Assembly: GCA_905215505.1 (NCBI GenBank)
Contig: CAJMPU010000034.1
Coordinates: forward strand, 1-12,784
Source: an uncultured bacterium
GTDB lineage: Bacteria; Actinomycetota; Coriobacteriia; Coriobacteriales; Coriobacteriaceae
Direction of reading: 5' to 3'
DNA: 12,784 nt
A model generated the notes under the pieces. It was given only the letters and a program-made list of their open reading frames with translations, did not search any database and was not told where the DNA came from. Made by a program: the position numbers and the translations under genes. Each line of letters opens with the position of its first letter. Position 1 is the first letter of the stretch. Shown piece after piece: positions 6,594 to 12,679 of the stretch.

Positions 6594-7643
6594 ATGCCAA
6601 ACGAGAACAGCTACGAAGTCGCGCTGCAAAAGAGCAACGCCATTCGCGAGGGCCTGGCCAAGACGCCCGAGAAGTTCACCATGCTTACCGGCGACCGCCC
6701 CACCGGCCGTCTGCATCTGGGTCACTACTTCGGCACCCTCAAGGGCCGTGTGGAGCTGCAGAACATGGGTGCCAAGACCAACGTACTCATCGCCGACTAC
6801 CAGGTCATCACCGACCGCGACACGACCGAGCACATCCAGGACAACGTGTACAACATGGTCATGGACTACCTTGCCTGCGGCATCGACCCCGACAAGACCA
6901 TGATCTACGCGCACTCCGCCGTGCCCGCCGCCAACCAGCTCATGCTGCCGTTCCTGTCGCTGGTCTCCGAGGCCGAGCTGGCGCGCAACCCCACGGTCAA
7001 GGCCGAGATGGAGGCCTCGGGCCACGAGCTCACCGGCCTTCTGCTCACCTACCCGGTGCACCAGGCCTGCGACATCCTGTTCTGCAAGGGCAATGTGGTG
7101 CCCGTCGGTCGCGACCAGCTGCCGCACATCGAGCTCACCCGCACCATCGCCCGCCGCTTTAACAACCGCTACGGCAAAGTGTTCCCCGAGGTCGAAGCGC
7201 TGCTGTCCGAGACCCCGCTACTGCCGGGCCTGGACGGTCGCAAGATGAGCAAGAGCTACGGCAACGCCATCAACATCTCGATGACCGCCGAGGAGACGGC
7301 CAAGCGCATCAAGAAGAGCCAGACCGACTCCGAGCGCATGATCACATTCGATCCCGAGAACCGCCCCGGCGTGTCCGGTCTGCTTTCGACGGCCGCCATC
7401 TGCACTGGCCGTTCCGAGGTCGAGATTGCCGAAGAGATTGGCATGGGCGGCTCCGGCCAGCTCAAGAAGTACGTGACCGAGGCCGTCAACGAGTACTTCG
7501 CGCCGATCCGCGAGCGTCGTCAGCGCTACGAAAACGACCTGGATTACGTAAAGGACGTCCTGCACGAGGGCAACCGTCGCGCCAATGAGATCGCCGAGCA
7601 GACCCTGGGCGAGGTTCAGGACGCCATGGGCATGGTGTACTAG
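6594..7643 (+). CDS. trpS: Tryptophanyl-tRNA synthetase
   Basis: Charges tRNA-Trp with tryptophan in the cytoplasm; class I, 349 residues, the normal size for bacterial TrpRS. The HIGH-type motif is PTGRLHLGHY at 36-45, the KMSKS loop is at 217-221, and the TrpRS signature VGRDQLPHIELTR is at 181-193. The ATG at 6594 follows AGGAG with five bases between; an upstream in-frame start near 6450 is far from any such site. A TATCAT at 6557-6562 could be its -10 box, though no matching -35 is seen. I see no T-box leader. A four-codon frame (ATG at 6571) ends in the Shine-Dalgarno and contains no Trp codon, so it is probably chance. It lies 159 bases after the glycosyltransferase gene, with no clear terminator between. 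Confidence 0.97.
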   Translation: MPNENSYEVALQKSNAIREGLAKTPEKFTMLTGDRPTGRLHLGHYFGTLKGRVELQNMGAKTNVLIADYQVITDRDTTEHIQDNVYNMVMDYLACGIDPDKTMIYAHSAVPAANQLMLPFLSLVSEAELARNPTVKAEMEASGHELTGLLLTYPVHQACDILFCKGNVVPVGRDQLPHIELTRTIARRFNNRYGKVFPEVEALLSETPLLPGLDGRKMSKSYGNAINISMTAEETAKRIKKSQTDSERMITFDPENRPGVSGLLSTAAICTGRSEVEIAEEIGMGGSGQLKKYVTEAVNEYFAPIRERRQRYENDLDYVKDVLHEGNRRANEIAEQTLGEVQDAMGMVY

Positions 7644-7668
7644 GCAAAGCGCCTTCGCACAACATAGA

Positions 7669-7690
7669 CGGTGAGGCTGAATCCTCACCG
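7669..7690. repeat. First hairpin after trpS
   Basis: A perfect 8-bp stem, CGGTGAGG with CCTCACCG, and a CTGAAT loop, starting 25 bases after the trpS stop codon. It lacks a T tract and is followed within six bases by a longer hairpin. Confidence 0.65.
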
Positions 7691-7695
7691 AAACA

Positions 7696-7737
7696 GGAAC
7701 AGGCCCGCTGGCAGATAGTTGCCAGCGGGCCTGTTCC
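7696..7737 (+). terminator. 18-bp perfect hairpin after trpS
   Basis: GGAACAGGCCCGCTGGCA (7696-7713) pairs perfectly with 7720-7737 around GATAGT. The stem is long and GC-rich, and the position after trpS suggests a transcript end or 3' stabiliser. There is no U tract (CGAAGTAC follows), so it may not be a standard intrinsic terminator. Confidence 0.5.
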
Positions 7738-7918
7738 CGAAGTACACCGTTGAATCGCACAGAGGGGAGGAATGCGAATCAAACTCAACAGGGCAGGCTT
7801 TTTCATCGCCTATTGCCTGCTCCGTTGCTGAAAACAATATAGTTCGCCGTGGTTTACTTTGCTGCGACAAACCGCGCCGCCATACCTTCTCCATAAGTTA
7901 ACCTCGGTAAACCTGCCA
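7738..7918. other. Gap between trpS and the MGMT-family gene: further hairpins, no confident gene
   Basis: Two further foldable segments are visible: 7749-7789 (GTTGA and TCGCA pairing with TGCGA and TCAAC around a purine-rich loop) and 7791-7822 (GGGCAGGC with GCCTGCTC, one wobble). A 19-residue plus-strand frame, ATG at 7772, follows GGGGAGG and encodes a basic-hydrophobic peptide. A 69-residue minus-strand frame, ATG at 7894, has GAGG seven bases upstream but runs back through both trpS hairpins. Neither is strong enough to call as a gene. Confidence 0.4.
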
Positions 7919-7957
7919 AAACCACCACAAAGGGGATAGGCACCTTTGTGGTGGTTT
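7919..7957 (-). repeat. 39-base palindromic repeat, copy 1
   Basis: 15-base arms AAACCACCACAAAGG and CCTTTGTGGTGGTTT pair perfectly around a 9-base loop. The loop reads TGCCTATCC on the minus strand, one change from the consensus TGCCTGTCC. It lies between convergent trpS and the MGMT-family gene, 17 bases past the latter's stop codon. The outer A and T runs mean it could terminate transcription in both directions. Confidence 0.8.
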
Positions 7958-7974
7958 AAGCCACGGCAGAGCCG

Positions 7975-8295
7975 CTAGAGCCCTGCAGGCCAGCGACAGG
8001 CGGCCAAGTCGACGTGCATGTCGTCCTTAAACGCCACACCCTCCCCTAGCAAAAACTCACGTTGAGCATCGGGACCGCCAAAAGCAAAACCATCGCATAT
8101 GCGGCCATCGGCAAACACCACGCGGTGACAGGGAATCTCGCCGGGGCGCGGATTGCCATGCAGGGCATACCCCACGTACCGCGCACTTCGTGGACGTCCA
8201 GCAAGCAGCGCCACCTGACCATACGTGGCGACCATCCCCTCGGGAATCTGCTCGACCACCTCGTACACCCGCTCAAAAAAGCCCTCAGACGCCAT
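7975..8295 (-). CDS. Single-domain MGMT-family alkyltransferase protein
   Basis: A 106-residue protein containing only the DNA-binding and active-site domain of O6-alkylguanine-DNA alkyltransferases. The acceptor motif is IPCHRVV with Cys at 56, so a methyl-accepting thiol is present. Most stand-alone alkyltransferase-like (ATL) proteins of this size carry Trp there. R39 in SARYVGYALHGNP matches the arginine finger, Y25 the DNA-phosphate tyrosine and N48 the hinge Asn. The end (QREFLLGEGV) looks ATL-like. It may repair O6-alkylguanine or flag it for nucleotide excision repair. The ATG at 8295 has GGGAG six bases upstream. A longer frame to 8334 would start inside a repeat and is rejected. The gene is flanked by two 39-base repeats in opposite orientation. 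Confidence 0.9.
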   Translation of the reverse strand: MASEGFFERVYEVVEQIPEGMVATYGQVALLAGRPRSARYVGYALHGNPRPGEIPCHRVVFADGRICDGFAFGGPDAQREFLLGEGVAFKDDMHVDLAACRWPAGL

Positions 8296-8324
8296 TGCTC
8301 GCTCCCTTCCACCCGGAATAGCAT

Positions 8325-8363
8325 AAACCACCACAAAGGTGCCTGTCCCCTTTGTGGTGGTTT
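8325..8363 (+). repeat. 39-base palindromic repeat, copy 2
   Basis: Perfect 15-base arms as in copy 1, with the consensus loop TGCCTGTCC on the plus strand, so its orientation is opposite to copy 1. It starts 11 bases beyond the DegV stop codon and 29 bases ahead of the MGMT-family start codon. It probably terminates the DegV transcript, and any promoter for the MGMT-family gene must overlap it or lie upstream. Confidence 0.85.
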
Positions 8364-8374
8364 TGGCAGGTGGG

Positions 8375-9229
8375 CTAGTTAACGGGCTGGAAGAAGGCTA
8401 CGGCTACGGCGCCGGGGCCTACATGGGTGCCGATGGTGGCGCCGATGGTGTGAACGGGCAGTTCGCCCTCGGTGTGGCCAGCCCACAGTGCCGCGCTGTC
8501 CTCGATATACTTCTTGAGCACCGCATCCGAAAGGCCCGTATAGCCGAGCGCCAGCGGCATGGAAAAGTCGATGCCGCCTGCCTTTTCGACCTTCTGGTTG
8601 AGCAGGTTACGGCCGTTCTTGGAACCGCGCGCCTTGCCCAGCTGCACGATCAGACCGTCCTCGGCAGCCACAACGGGCTTTACGTTGAGCAGCGTGCCCA
8701 CGGCGCCGGCAGCAGCAGACAGGCGACCGCCGCGCACCAGGTACTCCAACGTCTCGAGCAGGCCGATGACGACCACGCGGTCGCGCACGGCCTCGACAGC
8801 CGCCGCAACCTGAGCCGCGCCCTGGCCCTCGTCCACCAAGCGCAGGGCATACTCGACCAGCACGCGCTCGCCCAGGGTAACGTTATTGCTATCCACCACG
8901 TACACATCGCCGCCCGGGGCCTCGGCAAGTGCGGTGCGGGCACTCTGATTGGTGCCCGAGAGCTTGGCGCCCACGGTAATAATCACGGCCTCATCGCCGG
9001 CCTCACGCGCTTCGGCAATCGCCTGCGAAAAGGCGTACGGGTTGACCTGACCGGTCTTGGGCAGCTCATCGCGCTCCACAAGCATCTCGTAAAAGCGCTG
9101 GTGATCGATGTCGACGCCATCCATATACACATCGGTGCCAAAGGTGACGGACAGCGGCAGAACACGCAGAGCGGGGTGCTCCGCCGGCGACATATCGCTT
9201 GCGGAATCGGTAATAATGCGGACGGACAT
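8375..9229 (-). CDS. DegV family protein (fatty-acid binding)
   Basis: A 284-residue member of the DegV family. Characterised members bind a long-chain fatty acid, and FakB-type members present it to the kinase FakA for phospholipid synthesis. Visible motifs are ITDSASD at 6-12, TGQVNP near 59-64, SGTNQSA at 91-97, LEYLVRGGRL at 161-170 and IGTHVGPGAVAV at 266-277. No fakA is in the window. The ATG at 9229 follows AAAGGA with six bases between; the frame is open further upstream, but no ribosome binding site supports a longer form. It lies 119 bases after the marR-like gene with no terminator between, so co-transcription is likely. Copy 2 of the repeat closes it. Confidence 0.93.
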   Translation of the reverse strand: MSVRIITDSASDMSPAEHPALRVLPLSVTFGTDVYMDGVDIDHQRFYEMLVERDELPKTGQVNPYAFSQAIAEAREAGDEAVIITVGAKLSGTNQSARTALAEAPGGDVYVVDSNNVTLGERVLVEYALRLVDEGQGAAQVAAAVEAVRDRVVVIGLLETLEYLVRGGRLSAAAGAVGTLLNVKPVVAAEDGLIVQLGKARGSKNGRNLLNQKVEKAGGIDFSMPLALGYTGLSDAVLKKYIEDSAALWAGHTEGELPVHTIGATIGTHVGPGAVAVAFFQPVN

Positions 9230-9348
9230 AACGAATCCTTTCTTGCGCAGGTCCCGCGCGGGGAATTTTGACAGCAATGCCCCGGCACGGCATACGCGCT
9301 CAAACGGGACTATGCAGTTTTTAATGGGAAGCAAATGCCTTGGCGGCC

Positions 9349-9798
9349 TTAGATCTCACGCAGGGTGTTGAGAATCGTACGCAGCGACGCATACATCTGC
9401 TCGCGCTGCTCCACACCCATAGCCTTACCGGTGGTGTCGAGCACCTCGCGAATGATGCGGTCCGCCTCGCTCATGCTCTCGCCGCCCAGAGCGGTCAGGC
9501 GCACCGGGGCACGATACTTAACGGCCGCATCACCCGAGTCGTCGACCTCGACGTAGCCGCCCTCCTCCAGATGCGCGAGCGTGCGCGAGACGGCGGCACG
9601 GGTCACACCTGCCATGCGAGCCAGGTCAGCGCCAGTCAGGCCGTCCTTGCTGCGCTCAAGATAGTACAGGCACATAACGTCGGAGCCCTTGAGGCCCAGC
9701 CTTGCGCCCTCGGATGTCTTAATGCGCTGGATCTCCTTGTAGAGCCCGCTGATCAGTCCGACAAAGTCCTCGAAACGTGTCTCGTCGTTCTGCTGCAT
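9349..9798 (-). CDS. MarR family transcriptional regulator
   Basis: A 149-residue winged helix-turn-helix regulator. The DNA-binding domain covers about 35-95: helix SDVMCLYYLER, then LTGADLARMAGVTRAAVSRTLAHLEEGGYVEV, in which TRAAVSRTLAHLEE is the recognition helix, followed by the wing. The C-terminal helices should form the dimer. The ATG at 9798 is preceded by AAAGGCGG. It is first in a probable operon with the DegV gene and may control it and itself. CAAAT-ATCCC-ATTTG at 9872-9886 upstream is a possible operator, but the match is short. The ligand and targets are unknown. Confidence 0.92.
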   Translation of the reverse strand: MQQNDETRFEDFVGLISGLYKEIQRIKTSEGARLGLKGSDVMCLYYLERSKDGLTGADLARMAGVTRAAVSRTLAHLEEGGYVEVDDSGDAAVKYRAPVRLTALGGESMSEADRIIREVLDTTGKAMGVEQREQMYASLRTILNTLREI

Positions 9799-9903
9799 GG
9801 GAGACGACCGCCTTTCGCTTACATGATGCTAACGGGTAAACATCTTAGCCGCACGAGGCAACACCCATACCCAAATATCCCATTTGTTAACCCATCAACA
9901 TAA

Positions 9904-9942
9904 AAACCACCGCAAAGGGGACAGGCGCCTTTGTAGTGGTTT
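9904..9942 (-). repeat. 39-base palindromic repeat, copy 3 (decayed)
   Basis: Arms AAACCACCGCAAAGG and CCTTTGTAGTGGTTT pair with one mismatch and one wobble. The loop on the minus strand is CGCCTGTCC. It lies 29 bases past the stop codon of the B3/4 gene and upstream of the MarR gene. Changes in both stem and loop suggest an older copy. Confidence 0.75.
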
Positions 9943-9971
9943 TGACCGGCGAACATGATCCGCAGGCGTCG

Positions 9972-10691
9972 CTACAGTTCCACGCAGGGATTGTCGCGGG
10001 TCACAAGCGTCTTAACGACAACCGTCGCTCCCAGATAGCGCTCGAGCAACTCGGCGAGACGATCAACGGCAGCCTGGCAATCCCCCATCCGCTCGGGCTC
10101 CACGCACTCAATCGCCAGGAATGCATCGGCCGAATCGTCGGACAGCGCCGTGCGAACGCCATCGCGCCAGTTCCAGCAGCGGCATACGGCGCCCGCATCA
10201 TCGATGTAGGCGAGCTCGCCGGGCAGCGTCGGGTCATCCGTTTCCTCGCCAAGTGGCAGGAACGCATCGCCGCCGTCAGTCACCTTCAAGCGAAGATCCC
10301 CCTCAATCGCATGCAGGTCCTCGCCGCCAACGGGCAGCGCGTAGGTCAGCGACACCGTGTTGTAGATATCCACCGCGGGCGTAATGTGGCCCACCGGTTT
10401 GCCCTTGAGCACGCGCTTGAGCAGGTTCTCAATTGAGCAACGCGCGCCCTTTTTGGTCTTGAACAGCCGATAAGCCTCGCGCCATGCCTTGACCGGCGCG
10501 TTCTCGCTGATAGTATCGCTGGTCAGATGACGCTCCGCGTCGATATTGGCGCGGTCGAGCAACGCCGCAATCGCGTCCACGTCCTCTTGAGGAATCTGAG
10601 CCGCGGGCTTCATGCCCTTTACGACCACAACACCGACAGCCGCCTGCGGAAATAGCTCCCAAAACGAATCCTCGGCAATAAAGCTCTTCAT
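9972..10691 (-). CDS. Solo B3/4 domain protein (PheRS beta-like)
   Basis: A 239-residue stand-alone B3/4 domain, the fold found in the editing module of phenylalanyl-tRNA synthetase beta (COG3382 type). Solo forms are thought to act on tRNA, perhaps clearing mischarged species, but a function for this subgroup is not established. Family features: VKAWREAYRLFKTKKGARCS at 67-86, SIENLLKRVLKG after it, NTVSLTYALPVGGEDL at 111-126, and CRCWNWRDGVRTAL at 170-183. The ATG at 10691 is preferred over one five codons upstream because GGGAG lies just ahead of it. The gene has a promoter about 145 bases upstream and a hairpin terminator within the leader, so expression may be attenuated. Copy 3 of the repeat follows the stop codon. 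Confidence 0.88.
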   Translation of the reverse strand: MKSFIAEDSFWELFPQAAVGVVVVKGMKPAAQIPQEDVDAIAALLDRANIDAERHLTSDTISENAPVKAWREAYRLFKTKKGARCSIENLLKRVLKGKPVGHITPAVDIYNTVSLTYALPVGGEDLHAIEGDLRLKVTDGGDAFLPLGEETDDPTLPGELAYIDDAGAVCRCWNWRDGVRTALSDDSADAFLAIECVEPERMGDCQAAVDRLAELLERYLGATVVVKTLVTRDNPCVEL

Positions 10692-10711
10692 GCGCTCTCC
10701 CTTCATCGTGC

Positions 10712-10729
10712 GCGCCCGAGCGAGGGCGC
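10712..10729 (-). promoter_or_regulatory. GC-rich hairpin ahead of the B3/4 ribosome binding site
   Basis: A 6-bp stem, GCGCCC with GGGCGC, around a six-base loop, placed 11 bases upstream of the GGGAG site. On the minus strand GCGCCCT here can instead pair with AGGGCGC of the preceding terminator, so the two folds compete. Confidence 0.45.
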
Positions 10730-10730
10730 C

Positions 10731-10793
10731 TAAACAAAAAGCGCCCTTACGACGGCCACCTTCAAAGTCCTACGGTGCCGCCACAAGAGCGCT
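10731..10793 (-). terminator. Terminator hairpin in the B3/4 leader
   Basis: Minus strand: AGCGCTCTT pairs with AAGGGCGCT (one G-U), with further pairing of CGGC-ACC with GGTGGCCG inside, and then TTTTTGTTT follows. It lies about 40 bases before the B3/4 start codon and about 40 bases after the predicted transcription start. It therefore ends either a small RNA of about 100 nt or an attenuated leader. Confidence 0.7.
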
Positions 10794-10835
10794 TACGCTG
10801 CCCCCATCCGGAGAAGGGAGCGATATGTCAGGCGT

Positions 10836-10865
10836 ATTGTAACCCGAGTCATCCGCGCGAGTAAA
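10836..10865 (-). promoter_or_regulatory. Probable promoter of the B3/4 leader
   Basis: Minus strand: -10 TACAAT (10836-10841), an 18-base spacer and a -35 TTTACT (10860-10865). Transcription would start near 10829. The -35 shares its last two bases with the edge of repeat copy 4. Confidence 0.5.
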
Positions 10866-10902
10866 ACCACCACAAAGGTGCCTGTCCCCTTTGTGGCGGA
10901 TA
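10864..10902 (+). repeat. 39-base palindromic repeat, copy 4 (one end decayed)
   Basis: The left arm AAACCACCACAAAGG is intact and the loop TGCCTGTCC is consensus. The right arm reads CCTTTGTGGCGGATA, so the outer part no longer pairs. It lies 16 bases past the pckA stop codon. Confidence 0.75.
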
Positions 10903-10918
10903 TGGACTCACGGCGACG

Positions 10919-12589
10919 CTAGTGGCGGAGTCCCAACAGGCCGCGGTCGCGATGACGGGCGTCGGCGTGCACCTGAGCGTGCGGACCGGCGGCCTTAACG
11001 GAATCGGGCAGGTGCGAGTACTTCTTCTCGAAGTTCTCCTCGAACATCACGGCCAAGTTGTGCGCGGCCTCGTCGTAGCGAGCGGTGCTCTGCCAGTACT
11101 GGCGCGGCACCAGGATGCCGTCGGGTACACCGTGGCACGTGGTGGGAATGTCGACGTTAAAGATATCGTCGTGGACGAATTCGCTGTCCTCGATGGTGCC
11201 GTCGAGGGCGCGCGCGACTAGGGCGCGCGTGTAGGCCAGCTCAATGCGATGGCCCACGCCGTAGCCGCCGCCGATCCAGCCGGTGTTGACCAGATAGACG
11301 CGGGTGCGACCGTCGGCGATGCGCTCGCCGAGCATCTTAGCGTAGACCATGGGGTCGAGCGGCATAAACGGCTCGCCAAACAGCGAAGAGAACGTGGGCG
11401 TGGGCTCGGTGACGCCGACCTCGGTGCCGGGGATCTTGGCCGTAAAGCCCGTCACAAAGTGATACATGGCGGCGTCGGCCGTCAGGCGTGAGATGGGCGG
11501 CAGCACGCCAAAGGCATCGCAGGTCAGGAAGAGCACGACGCTTGGGGTGGTGCCCATGCCCTTGGTCCACGCGTTGGGAATGTGCTCCACAGGGTATGCC
11601 ACGCGCGTGTTGTGCGTGATCGAGATGTCGTCGTAGTTGGGCTTGCGGTTCTCGTCGAGCACCACGTTTTCGCATATGGCACCAAAGCGGACGGCGTTGA
11701 AGATTTCGGGCTCGTGGAACGCGTCCAGGCCCTCGCATTTGGCGTAGCAGCCACCCTCGATGTTGAAGATGCCCATGTCGGACCAACCGTGCTCGTCGTC
11801 GCCGATCAGTAGGCGCGTGGGGTTGGCCGAAAGCGTGGTCTTGCCGGTGCCGGACAGGCCAAAGAACACGGCGGTCTCGTGCGTGACAGGATCCATGCTG
11901 GCCGAGCAGTGCATGGGCAGCACGTCGTCCTCGACGGGCAGCAGGTAGTTCATGACGCTGAAGATCGACTTTTTGATCTCACCGGAGTAGCCGGTGCCGG
12001 CGACCAGAATCACGCATTCCTGGAAGTTGATGACCACGGCGGCGCTGGAGTTGAGGCCCTTAATGGCGGAATCGCACTGGTAGCCAGGAGCGGCGAGCAC
12101 GCAAAAGTCCGGCTCGCCGGTGCGCGCGATTTCGCGGGCGAGCGGGCGGGCGAGCATCTGCTTAATAAAGAGTGCCTGGCTGGCACGCTCGCAGGCAACG
12201 AGCAGTCGACGCGTGTGGTTGCGGTCGGCGCCGGCCATGCCGCGGGTGACGAACACATCGCGCTCGTTGAGATAGTTGACGATACCGGCCTTGATGGTCT
12301 CGTAGCTCTCGATCGAAAGCGGTCGGTTGACGGCGCCCCAGGCGATCTTGTCGTGCACGTCGGGCGTGTCGACGATAAAGCGGTCGTTGGGCGAACGGCC
12401 GGTGCGCTCCCCCGTCTCGATCACGAGTGCGCCATTGGATGCCATGCGGCCTTCTTCGCGGCGGACGGCGTGCTCGACGAGCTCCGCGGCGGGTAGATCG
12501 ACCAGCAGACGGGGCTGATTCTCGGCGGGATCTTCGACCAGCGTAATACCAAAGTTGGACAAAACATCTGCAGGGGTAACACCGGGCAT
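10919..12589 (-). CDS. pckA: Phosphoenolpyruvate carboxykinase (ATP)
   Basis: Interconverts oxaloacetate plus ATP with PEP, CO2 and ADP. In anaerobes it can run toward oxaloacetate as an ATP-gaining, CO2-fixing step, but the direction here is not shown by sequence. The ATP-type enzyme is identified by the P-loop GLSGTGKTTLS at 244-254, the metal-binding LIGDDEHGW at 271-279, TGRSPNDRFIV at 63-73 and YSGEIKKSIFSVMNYLLP at 211-228. At 556 residues it is slightly longer than E. coli Pck (540). The extra length is mostly a C-terminal tail of about 20 residues after AAGP, rich in His, Arg and Ala, that I do not recognise. The ATG at 12589 follows a strong AAAGGAGG five bases away. Two palindromes lie in the upstream region. 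Repeat copy 4 follows the stop codon. Confidence 0.97.
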   Translation of the reverse strand: MPGVTPADVLSNFGITLVEDPAENQPRLLVDLPAAELVEHAVRREEGRMASNGALVIETGERTGRSPNDRFIVDTPDVHDKIAWGAVNRPLSIESYETIKAGIVNYLNERDVFVTRGMAGADRNHTRRLLVACERASQALFIKQMLARPLAREIARTGEPDFCVLAAPGYQCDSAIKGLNSSAAVVINFQECVILVAGTGYSGEIKKSIFSVMNYLLPVEDDVLPMHCSASMDPVTHETAVFFGLSGTGKTTLSANPTRLLIGDDEHGWSDMGIFNIEGGCYAKCEGLDAFHEPEIFNAVRFGAICENVVLDENRKPNYDDISITHNTRVAYPVEHIPNAWTKGMGTTPSVVLFLTCDAFGVLPPISRLTADAAMYHFVTGFTAKIPGTEVGVTEPTPTFSSLFGEPFMPLDPMVYAKMLGERIADGRTRVYLVNTGWIGGGYGVGHRIELAYTRALVARALDGTIEDSEFVHDDIFNVDIPTTCHGVPDGILVPRQYWQSTARYDEAAHNLAVMFEENFEKKYSHLPDSVKAAGPHAQVHADARHRDRGLLGLRH

Positions 12590-12629
12590 GGGGCCTCCTT
12601 TAAAAACGCGACACGTGGACGCGACGCGC

Positions 12630-12647
12630 ACTTTACTCACGTAAAGT
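12630..12647 (-). promoter_or_regulatory. Hairpin or operator in the pckA upstream region
   Basis: ACTTTAC and GTAAAGT, 7-base perfect arms, flank four bases that read GTGA on the minus strand. As RNA this is a 7-bp stem capped by a GNRA-type tetraloop about 40 bases before the start codon. As DNA it could be an operator. Two ACGCGAC direct repeats (12606-12612 and 12619-12625) lie between it and the ribosome binding site. Confidence 0.45.
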
Positions 12648-12663
12648 CCGTTGTACCCGATAT

Positions 12664-12679
12664 GCAAAAACGTTTTTGC
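12664..12679. promoter_or_regulatory. 16-base perfect palindrome, LacI/CcpA-like operator candidate
   Basis: GCAAAAACGTTTTTGC is self-complementary with a central CG, the layout of LacI/GalR-family operators such as PurR boxes and CcpA cre sites. It lies about 75 bases upstream of the pckA start codon, a sensible place for carbon-source control. I could not identify confident -35 and -10 boxes in 12590-12784. The remaining bases to the window end hold a GGGCGG/CCGCCC hairpin (12685-12701) and a TTGACA (12755-12760, minus) without a good -10. Confidence 0.45.

Noticed and set aside
7685..7894. 69-residue minus-strand frame between trpS and the MGMT-family gene
   Set aside because: A GAGG lies seven bases upstream of its ATG, but the frame passes through both trpS hairpins and has no recognisable domain. 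It is kept only as a remark.
8339..9271. Plus-strand open frame opposite the DegV gene
   Set aside because: It starts inside repeat copy 2 and mirrors a gene with all DegV motifs; no independent evidence supports it.
10731..10829. SRP (4.5S) RNA on the minus strand, suggested by TCCGGATGGGGGCAGC
   Set aside because: The tetraloop is GGAT rather than GGAA-type, the flanking conserved bases differ, and the loop would lie only about 20 bases from the predicted 5' end, which does not fit the SRP hairpin.
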